Positions 1 to 9,867 of a stretch of 64,000 bases of DNA are shown here, in pieces; position 1 is the stretch's first letter, and each line of letters opens with the position of its first letter. The notes under the pieces were generated by a model. It was not told the DNA's origin. It made no database searches and saw only the letters and a list, made by a program, of their open reading frames with translations. The translations under genes and the position numbers were made by a program. Origin of the DNA: Beroe forskalii (taxonomy: Eukaryota > Ctenophora > Nuda > Beroida > Beroidae); contig WFMF01000258.1 in NCBI GenBank assembly GCA_011033025.1, forward strand, positions 1 through 64,000, read 5' to 3'.

Positions 1-655
1 TGCTTCTTAGAGAAGGGTCTTTTTTTAAATAAATGGTTTTAAAAGGGGAGAAGCGTACCGGGGGTTTTTTTAAACTTTTGGGGGAGAAGGGGGGGTGTGG
101 CTTCTTTTTCGGATTTTTTAAAGCGTTTTTCCCCTTTTTTGAGAAGTTTTTTTGGGGGTTTTTTTTGGGGTTTTAAAGCGGGGTGCTTTTTTCTTTTGGG
201 GGGTTTTTTGGGTGTTTAAAAGGTTTGGTGCTTCAAAAGTGTCTTTTTTTTGAAAGCGTGGTTTTTTGAGAAGCGCCTGTTTTTTTGAAAGGCCTGTTTT
301 TTTGGAAGTGTTCTTTTTGAGAAGCGTGTTCTTTTTAAATTTGAGAAGCGTGTGCTTCTTTTGAGAAGCGTAGTGCTTCTTTTGAGGAAGCGGTGTTTTG
401 AGAAGCGTGTGCTTCTTTTGAGAAGCTTGTGCTTCTTTTGAGAAGCTTGTGCTTTTGAAGCTTGTGCTTTGAGAAGCGTGTGCATGTTTTGCATAAGTTT
501 TTTTGAGAAGCATGTGCTTCTTTTGAGAAGCACGCTCTTCTTTTGAGAAGCACGTGCTTCTTTTGAGAAGCACGTGCTTCTTTTGAGAAGCTGCACGCGC
601 TTTTCAAGAGCTGCATGTGCTTCTCAGAATCTCAGAAGCCGCATTTGCTTCTCAA
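1..655. repeat. Degenerate ~20-bp palindromic minisatellite
   Basis: Tandem copies of a roughly 20-bp unit. The best-preserved ones (about 520-595) contain the perfect palindrome GAAGCACGTGCTTC followed by a T-run. Copies decay towards position 1 into G/T-rich sequence. The overlapping minus-strand open frames rich in Lys, Ser and Gln are products of the repeat, not genes. Confidence 0.85.
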
Positions 656-661
656 AAGCAG

Positions 662-907
662 GTCAGTCTCCCATATAAACGGGAGCCTTCATTATCTATG
701 ACAATGACGTCACTCAGAAAAATATAATTAAGCGCATCTAGCGCTTTAAGCAATGGAGTTAGGAGGGTTCTGGTTAGGGTCAGGATTTGTTAGGTTTAGG
801 ATAAGGATTAAGGTTAGGGTTTTGGTTAGGGCAATGGTTAGGTTTAGGATACAGAAAAATTGACGTTTAGATCTGTGACGTCACTCAGAGCCGTTTATAT
901 GGGAGAC
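662..907. repeat. Short inverted-repeat element with TTAGGG-like core
   Basis: The ends are inverted copies of each other: GTCTCCCATATAAACGGGAG on the left and CCGTTTATATGGGAGAC on the right, each next to an inner TGACGTCACTCAG. The interior is a degenerate run of GGTTAGGGT/GGTTTAGG motifs that resemble telomeric repeat. A relative with similar CGGGAGACTGAC and TTAGGG-like parts lies near 12570-12770. Probably a small non-autonomous element. Confidence 0.55.
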
Positions 908-1009
908 ATACCCAAAAGCATTGCTCTAACCAGATCCCTAGTTTTACGCGCGCGCCGCGCCTTGCTCCAAACGACACGACGCCCCTGGTTAGGGGAATCA
1001 AAAGCAGCA

Positions 1010-1895
1010 CACGCTTCTCAGAAGCTGCACGCGCGCTTCTCAGAAGCTGCACGCGCGCTTCTCAGAAGCTGCACGCGCGCTTCTCAGAAGCTGCACGCGC
1101 GCTTCTCAAGCTGCACGCGCTTCTCAAGCTGCACGCGCGCTTCTCAAGCTGCACGCGCTTCTCAGAAGCTGCACGCGCGCTTCTCAGAAGCTACACGCGC
1201 GCTTCTCAGAAGCTGCACGCGCGCTTCTCAAACTGCACGCGCGCTTCTCAGAAGCTGCACGCGCGCTTCTCAGAAGCTACGCGCGCTTCTCGAAGCTGCA
1301 CGCGCTTCTCAGAAGCTGCACGCGCGCTTCTCAGAAGCTGCACGCGCGCTCTTCAGAAGCTGCACGCGCGCTTCTCAGAAGCTGCACGCGCGCTTCTCAG
1401 AAGCTGCACGCGCGCTTCTCAAAAGCTACACGCGCGCTTCTCAGAAGCTACACGCGCGCTTCTCAGAAGCTGCACGCGCGCTTCTCAGAAGCTGCACGCG
1501 CGCTTCTCAGAAGCTGTACGCGCGCTTCTCAGAAGCTACACGCGCCTCAGAAGCTGCACGCGCGCTTCTCAGAAGCTGCACGCGCGCTTCTCAGAAGCTG
1601 CACGCGCGCTTCTCAGAAGCTGCACGCGCGCTTCTCAGAAGCTGCACGCACGCTTCTCAGAAGCTGCACGCACGCTTCTCAGAAGCTGCACGCACGCTTC
1701 TCAGAAGCTGCACGCGCGCTTCTCAGAAGCTGCACGCGCGCTTCTCAGAAGCTGCACGCGCGCTTCTCAGAAGCTGCACGCGCGCTTCTCAGAAGCTGCA
1801 CGCGCGCTTCTCAGAAGCTGCACGCGCGCTTCTCAGAAGCTGCACGCGCGCTTCTCAGAAGCTGCACGCGCGCTTCTCAGAAGCTGCACACACTT
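1010..1895. repeat. 22-bp GC-rich minisatellite (CTTCTCAGAAGCTGCACGCG)
   Basis: About 40 nearly identical copies of a 22-bp unit beginning CTTCTCAGAAGCTGCACGCG with minor length variants. Because 22 is not a multiple of three, the peptide repeats every 66 bp; this produces a spurious 350-residue open frame over 860-1912. The unit shares the GAAGC palindrome with the array at 1-655, so the two are probably diverged parts of one satellite family. Confidence 0.92.
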
Positions 1896-1912
1896 ATAGC
1901 CGCAGCGTTTGA

Positions 1913-2621
1913 TTCATTTGAGAAGCGGATGCTTCTGTGTATCAGGATAATGTGATGTGGCGGTTAGCATCAAAAGTTTTAGATGCCCCGAAACATGTTT
2001 TAATGTTTGGAAGGAAGAAAACGAATCTTATTCTTAAAGTTAAAAGGATTAGGAATTGGACAGAAAGAATTTCATTTCACATTTGCACATTCAGAGCGAG
2101 TTTAGATATAAATATCATGATAAACATTATGAAATAGTCTTCGATGTAATAACATATGATTGGGTTATTTTTCTACTTCAAATTTCAATACTTAGTGAGA
2201 AATGAGAATATTCGCATACTCTGCTAATTGCTGTTTAGCTCATTGATTAAGATTGAAAATATCATTGTCATAGCACTATTATCCCTAATCATCCTATTTA
2301 TAAGAACTCAGATTATATCACTACTGATTTGAATCAAAATTCTGAAATAAAACAATGGACATATGTCTCCACAGGAGAGCATTATCTCAACCTATAATAA
2401 ATAACGTCACTTGGCGTAGTTTTTAGGTTGGGTTTAAGGCAATTGCTAGGCATTTGTAATGAAAGGAACATGGTGAAGATTGGATTTAGGGTACAACAAC
2501 AGTTAGGTCCAGGTCCGTGTCACAGTCACATGCATAACCTAAAATACTAAAAGGGCACTGAGAATCAAAGTGTAACATCAAGGTAAAATAGTGAAAGAAT
2601 AGGATGTTGCTCACATCATAA
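1913..2621. other. Intergenic, nothing recognised
   Basis: AT-rich single-copy-looking sequence. I see no splice-compatible conserved coding sequence, RNA gene or repeat structure here. Confidence 0.5.
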
Positions 2622-3089
2622 CTGTGCACAACATGAATCAGTTTCGGACCGAAAGTGCTGCGCGCAAATTCCGACCATTTCATTCATGAAACCATTTGTG
2701 AAAGTCCAATCGATACCAAAATTTGCAAGGACACAGTTTATGGCATAAGACAGCGTCTGTGGAAATTTGAAGCATTTCCATCCAAAAATGACCAGGCTAT
2801 AACAGGATTTTATAGCCAGTTTCGGACCGAAACTGCCAGTGCCAGCTTCGGTTCGAAACTGCCAGTGCCAGCTTCGGTTCGAAACTGAATTTATTTTAAT
2901 TTTGCAATTTCTTAATTTTCGGATGAAAATGCTTCAAATTTCCACAGACACTGTCTTATGCCATAAACTGTGTCCATGCAAATTTTGGTATCGATTGGAC
3001 TTTCACAAATGGTTTCATGAGTGAAATGGTCAAAATTTGCGCGTAGCACTTTCGGTGCGAAACTGATTCATGTTGTGCAATGTGCACAG
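2622..3089. mobile_element. Foldback element copy A (termini CTGTGCACAACATGAATCAG)
   Basis: The first and last ~200 bp are long inverted repeats. Both ends carry CTGTGCACA plus a TTTCGGACCGAAAGTGCTGCGC-type palindrome, and the inner parts share the CACAGTTTATGGCATAAGACAG segment and its reverse complement. The centre holds three CTTCGGTTCGAAACTG repeats. No coding capacity. A second copy lies at 12914-13429. Confidence 0.75.
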
Positions 3090-3507
3090 TAATGATAAAG
3101 GATGAAATAAGTTAAATATCGAGTCAATAAATCGAATTCTAAAAGACACCTAATTAAAAAGAAAAACGTACGACATGCTCCCAAGCAATCATCAGTTTAC
3201 ACTGCAGGGGAACTACCTTATCGGACATTACAGTCTAGGTCATGCACCTTAGCGTGAATATCAATGTTCCTGAAAATTATGTTCGTGATTTTCAGCTCTG
3301 TGAAAATTAAGTCCAGTATTTCCTCTTAAAATTTCTAGGATACACTCGCAAATTTTCTGACGTCATCTCTTTAAACACACATAACATAAAATTATCATAT
3401 GCTTTTTAAGGCGATAAGGAAAATGAAATTCATCATTAATGAACAAAAATTTCGTCCGATAAGGTATTGTTCCCATTCTTGATACCAGTTCTTTCAATCT
3501 TTTTTAT
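3090..3507. other. Intergenic, nothing recognised
   Basis: AT-rich sequence between two inverted-repeat elements; no gene or repeat seen. Confidence 0.4.
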
Positions 3508-3511
3508 TTAA

Positions 3512-5334
3512 AGGGGTAGTACACTCTAGAAAAAGTGCCACTTTTTATGTTCTATTTTATCTACCATTACTGCAAACATATGTTTAGTGAAATCCCTGTG
3601 TTTCTAAGTTACTCTGATCGCGAGAAATCGCACCTTTATGTGATGGCGCGATGACGTCACGTGGGCACATCACCGCAACAAACGCTATCAGATACGCTAT
3701 GTGAAAGGTAATAAATGTGTTTTTCCTGCCGGAATTTTTGTGTATTTTGAATTACTTTTTGTCTTTCATTATGGAAATTATACTTTTTCTGAACCCATGA
3801 TGTAATGTAGGTAGTTATTTACACAACCAATAAAGAGGTAACAGGATTCAGGGTGGAAAATAGGCACCTGAATCGAATATATGTTACAACTCACAATAAT
3901 GAATCATATTATGTATTTTACATCCTGTATTGTACGTATGATCATGATTCATGTTAATTTTTAAATAAATATCTGTGGACACAGTGAATGTGTAAATGTA
4001 GATCACAGGAATGATACTGTAATACCACTCACGCTTAGTAATTCAGCTTTCACAACACCCACAAATGTATCTGACAGTAATTTATGGTACTTTAATAAAG
4101 TTAATACAAAACACCATAACACAACTATGAACAAACTGTGATGATGACCGATGAGCTATTGTTGTAAGTAAGCAGGTATAATAGTATAATGATTTCGGAA
4201 AGCTGTGACGGTTACTCCCTTTCAAGCTGCTCAGAAGGAGATAAACCCAACAACTTTACAAGATTCAAATGGCTCAAATTTTTTAGCAGGAGGTGAGTTT
4301 GAAGACAGGACATTCTAAACTTCTAACAGCAAGGAACACGGCAGTACTAACTACTGGTTGCAACGACAATATTATTAGATTCTATATAGTCTCTTTATAG
4401 TCTCAACCAAGGGCAAGACAACAGAATATTAGTGATCAAGCTGCTGACAAGGAGCCAGCCTCGGTTGATCAGTTGGATATGAACGTTAACACGACAGTTC
4501 AGAGAATGAGGTGACTGGTGTAAGAAACAGTAAAGATGATCCTCGGACGACGATCTTCACAGACCTGAAGATGGCTACTGTTGTCGTGCCAGCGATCCTT
4601 TCCAGATTTTCCACATGGGCAAGAATCCTATAACAGACACTAAGGTTTATTTAGATGTCGTTGAAAAACAGGGCAATTTGATAGTACTAAGATTTTCACA
4701 GTAAAGGTAGTAGCACATACATGACCAAAGGGCAGAGATGGACAATAAAGGTATTTCTATGCAATCAAATTTTTGCTTTTCTGATAAATTGCCAGTCTAC
4801 ACGGCTTTGCACTGTTGGATGAAAGTTTATCAGAAAAAGAAACCATTGTTGAATGACGAATCTACGGTACATATGACTCGATAGGTAGGTACAGTCTACA
4901 CATAATATCATGATTATATAGCGTGTGATCATTTTGCAACTAAATATGTGTGTTATCATAATGATTGGTCAATATTACTCTTTTCTTGCATACGACTACT
5001 TGAAATTTATAGTTCAATACAATTGCAAACATTAAAGAAAACAAAATTTTAAACGATCAACTGAAATTCCGACAGTTGTACCCAATTTAACACCTCTATA
5101 TTTCTATATCATATCAGCACAATACATAGATTTCACACGTTTTGTAACGCTGCGCGGCAACCTGTTGTGCCCACGTGACGTCATCGCGCTGAAATCTATA
5201 AACCGCAATAACTCTCGACCTAATTGAGATAGAGGCATGGGGATTTCACCATTGTATAACACGCAACGTGAGAAGTGATAAAATCATAATCATTTTAATT
5301 TTCTTAAAAGTCAATTCTATAGTGAACTACCCCT
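3512..5334. mobile_element. TTAA-flanked TIR DNA element, 1.8 kb
   Basis: Begins AGGGGTAGTACACT and ends with the inverted AGTGAACTACCCCT; both ends are flanked by TTAA (3508-3511 and 5335-5338), as expected for a piggyBac-type target duplication. Subterminal inverted parts include CGATGACGTCACGTGGGC and its partner near 5160-5185. I find no transposase frame inside, so it looks non-autonomous. Confidence 0.65.
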
Positions 5335-5338
5335 TTAA

Positions 5339-6051
5339 TAAAATCTCCAAAAAGAGAAATAGCATAAACAAATATTCTTTCGATACCTTTCAGTGTGTCC
5401 ACAAACTTTCAAAAACACAAATAATTTAAAAAGATATACATCGAACAACTCAATCACATCATAATTTTTGTGTTTTCCACCAACGTACCTAATTCTCATT
5501 ACTACACAGTATGAGAAAACACGTAACCTTTGGTAATCTAAATTGTGCAATTTGCAAGTTCTAGATTGTAGATCTGAGATACCAGCTCTCAGAATCAGTT
5601 TTTGTCCTATTTTACGCACCTGCTGACATATTACACGATCATTGATCATATAGTTTGACAATAAACAGTTAACAATAAGATAAAAACTCGTCTAGTGACT
5701 CTTGAAAACACTGGTCAATGATAGTAGGACGCCAGCTTGAAATGAACAGGTCCATTCAACCCATTTCTGTGCCTGTTCTTTCAATCTTTCACAATGTCTG
5801 TGGCATTAGGATACCCGTAAACTAATCGTTCAGCTTTGACAACATTGAAATGACAAGTCCGGGATCACAAGGTCACTTGGAGTCAGGATCAGATTTCCTA
5901 ATTTACAGTCTGAGAGATTGTCAGCCAATGTCACTGGCATTTAATACACGGGAGAAAGAAAAGGAATAAAATATATCTGCTGGAAAACAATATGGAGAAG
6001 TGTCCAGGATGTGAGAAGTGTCCAGGTTTATCTAGCAAATTATCTGGAGTA
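5339..6051. other. Flank downstream of sushi gene
   Basis: Follows the stop codon of the minus-strand sushi gene and presumably includes its 3'UTR. A 108-residue minus-strand frame at 5335-5661 has no recognisable features and I do not call it. Confidence 0.4.
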
Positions 6052-9000
6052 CTAGGGAGGTAGTCCGAGGATAGAATACATCACAAAAATGAGGATAACT
6101 CTGAAACTGGGGAGCGAAAGTGAGCCTGACACAGCCTCGGCTCCCGCTGCAAAGAGATCTTAGGTTAATACGGTAAATAAAGGCTTTAGAAATATTATTA
6201 AGGTTCATGAATCGCAATAAATATTCACATAACAATCAACGATTATGAAATGAACAGAATAATTGCAAGATGGCGATGAAACGCTTTTAAAGAATAAAGC
6301 AGAGACTGCTAAGCAGGGACGTAGACATAAGGAGGCGACTATTTACATCCGAAACCCTTTTTAATGCAATATTTTGCTTGGCTCAAAGCCCTCAAAATTA
6401 ACAGCATACCGTCTGTCCAAAAAGGGGGAGGCAGCCGCCTGTCTTCCCCTGGCTACGCCCCTGCTGCAAGGCAATAAGAACAAGAACACTCACGGTCAAA
6501 GCACACGGGCGGGTTTTGGTAGCGCTCCCCAGTGAAAACATTAACATATTGCATGCTCTTGGTGTCTTGCGTGTAGCCTAGTAAAGCCCAGTAAGTAGTG
6601 TGGTAGTGTGGTAATGTGGCAGTGTGGTAATGTGTCAGTGTGGTAGTGTGGTAATGTGACAGTGTGGTAATGTGGTAGTGTGGTAGTGTGACAGTGTGGT
6701 AGTGTGGTAATGTGATAGTGTGGTAAAATGGTAGTGCAGTAGTGTGGTAATGTGGTAGTGTGGCAGTGTGGTAATGGGGCAGTGTGGTAGTGTGGTAGTG
6801 TGGTAATGTGGTAATGTGGTAATGTGGTAATGTGGTAGTGTGGTAATGTGGTAATGATGGTCGTGTGGTAATGGAATAATGTGGTAATGCTGGTAGCGTG
6901 GTAAAGGGGCACTAATTAAGGGGGCATTTAAAGAGGCATGGTGATTGACCTTTCTACCACTGTGAATGCTGGGTTCAAATTCTCTTCTGGCTTACATGAC
7001 TGAGCAGAGAGTCTGAGAGTAGAGCAGTGGTGCTCTTAGCAAAATAAGTGATAATAACTGTGATTAAGAGCAAGATAAGTGATAATAACTGTGATTAAGA
7101 GCAAGATAAGTGACAATAACTGAAGTAGAAAGGAAGAGAAGCTACTCACTAGAACACACACACACACACACAAACACATTACTATCACGTGACTCACAGG
7201 GCCTGCAGGTTGCTATGGTTCCGAAGGACTCTCTGCTGCAAACGGGAGTTCTGTTACCGACCAAGTCGTAGCCTGCAGAAATGTTATTATTAGCATCGAA
7301 TTTTAAGAGGATACTTGACTATTGAGATTGTTATTGTTATTAAGCGGATAGTAAGAATTTCAGAATCCACAGGCAAAATGTTCAGTGTTAATCATAGAAA
7401 AATCACGAACTATTACAGCATCTGCTATCTCCATCGAACAGTGACCATCTTACTATATATAATGCGTGTTGTTAATATATATATATATATGTGGCAGGCG
7501 TTAGCAACTTCAAGTAGGCAATGAAATTATTTTTCAATCGTGTTGCAAAAACTTTATAATAAATCAGAAAAATAATGAGAAATTTTGTCGGCCACCCTGA
7601 GGGGCGTGGGTGGCCACGCCCTTTTTTCGCAAAAATCAAACTTTCGAATTTTTTCAAAATTCTTTCGCCATCGAGTTGCTGATGATGATTAAAAATTTTG
7701 AGAATTTTGTCCGAATTATTGGGTCGCCCTTAGGGGCGTGGCGGGCCACGCCCTTTTTTTTCGCAAAAATTAAACTTTCGAATTTTTTCAAAATTCTTTC
7801 GCCATTGTGTTGCTTATGATGAATAAAAATTTTGAGAATTTTGTCCGAATTATTGGGTCACTCTGAGGATTGTGGGAGGCCACGCCCTTTTTTTCGCAAA
7901 AATTAAACTTTCGATTTTTTTCAAAATTCTTTCGCCATCAAGTTGCTTATGATGAATAAAAGTTTTGAGAATTTCGTCCGAATTATTGGGTCACCCTAAG
8001 GGGCGTGGGAGGCCACGCCCTTTTTTTCGCAAAAAATATATATTTTCGAATTTTCCCAAAATTCCTTCGCTATGGAGTTGCTTATGATGAGTAAAGGTTT
8101 TGAGAATATTGTCGGCAATCTTGGGTTACCGTTGGGGGCGTGGGAAGCTTTTTTCGCAGAAATTAAAGGTTCCAATTTCCCCTCCAAACTCGCACGGTCA
8201 AATCACTGTCAAAGGGACATGTGGCCGTTAGCTCATGCGGCTGCCATCATTCGCCGTCCGTAGGACGGGAACCGACTAGTGTATATAATGACCAGCCAAG
8301 CTACCTTGAGTAGGAAACGACCGGTTAACCGAAACCGAAATACAGGGCGTTTCCAGCCAACTGAAACCGTAACCGGGTATTTTGATTTTCCCAATTAACC
8401 CTTTAGGGAAACGTTCGGTTAACCGAAACAAAACCGAAATTCCATACCGGTTAACCGGCGTTTTTGCCAACCGAAACCGTTCCGGCGTACCCGGATTTCT
8501 AAGAGCTGGAAACCGGTCTATTGCTAACCTTGAGTGCAGGAGATGGTGACACTCTCGCCCTCTGGAATGTTATGATTCCAGACATCGTTAACGCTGTATT
8601 GTTCGTATTCCCGCCTCGTGTACGCTACTCCGTTCTTAATGATAGGCCGGAGACAGTCTGACAGGTGGCAAAAATATGTACGACGAGTTACTGACAACCG
8701 GGGAAAGAGAATAATTATCAAAAAATAGGAACTTTAAGGTAAAAGTAACTGTTGTTCGAGCCACTTTCGAGCCGTTATTCGTTAATTATGTCCAACTCAC
8801 GTTGTTCCTGTCTGCATCTAGGGAGGGGGTGTGACATTTCGTTTCCGATACACTTGACAATCCTGAGACAAAGAGAATATGTTGGATGGTGAATGGTAGG
8901 ACGGAGGTGTTGGGGAAGGATGCAGTTCGGCTGCAGGGGATTCGATAAAGGACATAACACTGTAGCTTTCATCTTTAAAGGATGCTTCTTCAATACCGGC

Positions 9001-9831
9001 AATACTGTATTTAGAGCAGATACCTCATAAACACACATTTAAAGTTTATACCTCATAAAAATAGTCAAATACACATTTGAAGTACCCCGGGAGTCCTGTA
9101 CTCAGAGAGTTAAAGTTTATACCTCATGCCCTCGAGGTGGTAGCCTGAAATACAGGTGTACTCCACTAGGTCACCATCGTCCACCACATCTGACTCACTG
9201 TCAGACTGCCCGTAGCTAACATGGGGCACTTCACATCCTGAAGTAGGGGCGTTAGTCAAACACAAGGAAATACTGAAATCAGTTTTATAGCGTAAGAAAA
9301 GCAATGATAGCCGTATCATAGCTAAATCATCGTCAATTTGGATGGCTCCATGATAGGCTGGAGATACCTAGGTATCTTTCATCCTTAGCTCAGTGGGAAT
9401 GGCAGGGAATCGAACCCGGGACCTTTAGATCACGTGCCAGACTTATAACACCATTACACCAACTGACCACGGAACTAGAAAATTCACTCCACGCCTTCCC
9501 AGAATACCTGTGCAGCGAGGGGGCGTGGCAAATTGCCAGCTCTTGTCGGCCGATTACCTGTCCAGCGAGGGGGCGTGGCAAAGTGCCAGCTCTTGTCGGG
9601 CGATTACCTGTGCAGCGAGGGGGCGTGGCAAAGTGCCAGTTCTTGTCGGCAGATTACCTGTGCAGCGAGGGGGCGTGGCAAAGTGCCAACTCTTGTCGGC
9701 AGTGCACTTCCCGGAATTTGACCCCACCAATGTGTAGCCAGTGTCACACACCAACGCCATTGTGGATCTCAGGTAGAAGGGAGCTCTGTGGTTCTTTACT
9801 CTCCCGTGGGGAATAGACGGCACTTCGCACC
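6052..9831 (-). CDS. Sushi/CCP-domain protein, probably GPI-anchored (3' part of gene)
   Basis: Seven exons, all with AG/GT borders and matching phase: 9658-9831, 9123-9237, 8801-8862, 8529-8657, 7198-7272, 6494-6577, 6052-6146 (stop 6052-6054). Together about 244 residues. The first exon is one whole complement control protein module (starts GCEVPSIPHGR, ends WHFATPPRC). Exons 2+3 form a second (GCEVPHVSYG ... GYHLEGM ... HPLPRC) and exons 4+5 a third (CLRPIIKNGVAY ... SCTQGYDLVG ... TCRP). Exon 6 gives a further Cys pair ending NPPVCFD. Exon 7 ends the protein with SFRVILIFVMYSILGLPP, a hydrophobic tail with no cytoplasmic residues, as in GPI-attachment signals; a short transmembrane end is the alternative. 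CCP modules bind complement or act in adhesion. The upstream exons, including any signal peptide, were not found. Introns contain a SINE, a 134-bp tandem repeat and minisatellites. Confidence 0.8.
6592..6905. repeat. 10-11 bp TGTGGTAGTG/TGTGGTAATG minisatellite
   Basis: About 30 tandem variants of GTGTGGTAATG inside a sushi-gene intron. It starts only ~15 bp beyond the 5' edge of the exon at 6494-6577. The His/Thr/Pro-rich minus-strand frame across it is a repeat product. Confidence 0.9.
7151..7172. repeat. CA microsatellite
   Basis: A run of CACACACA just downstream of the splice donor of the exon at 7198-7272. A short TA run also occurs at 7477-7490. Confidence 0.9.
7590..8180. repeat. ~134-bp tandem repeat, 4-5 copies
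   Basis: Units share GGCCACGCCCTTTTTTTCGC, then AATTAAACTTTCGAATTTTTT and GAGAATTTTGTCCGAATTATTGGGTC. The CACGCCC landmark recurs at about 7614, 7748, 7883 and 8016. Lies in the 1.26-kb intron between sushi exons 8529-8657 and 7198-7272. Confidence 0.9.
8227..8290 (+). repeat. Dispersed ~62-bp element end (copy 1)
   Basis: GTTAGCTCATGCGGCTGCC followed by CATCATTCGCCGTCCGTAGG and ACTAGTGTATATAA. The same sequence occurs inverted at 56617-56678 with only a few changes, so this is a mobile or SINE-like module. Next to it (8290-8520) is a cluster of CGGTTAACCGAAACCG motifs. Confidence 0.7.
9372..9480 (-). mobile_element. tRNA-derived SINE head
   Basis: Read on the minus strand it has an A-box-like TGGTCAGTTGGTGTAATGG and a perfect B box GGTTCGATTCC at tRNA-like spacing. 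The stems do not close into a good cloverleaf, so a tRNA-derived SINE fits better than a working tRNA. It sits in the sushi-gene intron between exons 9658-9831 and 9123-9237. Confidence 0.6.
9505..9704 (-). repeat. 50-bp x4 repeat of exon end plus splice donor
   Basis: Four 50-bp units start at 9505, 9555, 9605 and 9655. On the minus strand each holds GACAAGAGTTGGCACTTTGC, then CACGCCCCCTCGCTGCACAG and GTAATC. The unit at 9655 is the real 3' end of sushi exon 9658-9831; the other three are intronic copies of the last ~44 coding bases together with the 5' splice site. Three of the four keep AG|GTAATC; the last reads AG|GTATTC. Confidence 0.88.
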
Positions 9832-9867
9832 CTAGAGGGAGAAGGAATAACAGCGATTACTCACATG

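Noticed and set aside
118-616. Lys/Ser/Gln-rich minus-strand open frames
   Set aside because: Products of the degenerate 20-bp palindromic repeat.
760-850. Telomere
   Set aside because: TTAGGG-like motifs are few, degenerate and internal to a small inverted-repeat element.
860-1912. 350-residue plus-strand open frame
   Set aside because: It is a 22-bp minisatellite read through in all phases; the peptide repeats every 22 residues and has no gene-like start or end.
6541-6912. 123-residue His/Thr/Pro-rich minus-strand frame
   Set aside because: It covers the GTGTGGTAATG minisatellite. Only the real exon 6494-6577 at its edge is kept, in a phase supported by splice sites.
9372-9480. Functional tRNA gene
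   Set aside because: A and B boxes are present but the acceptor and anticodon stems do not pair well; a SINE head is more likely.
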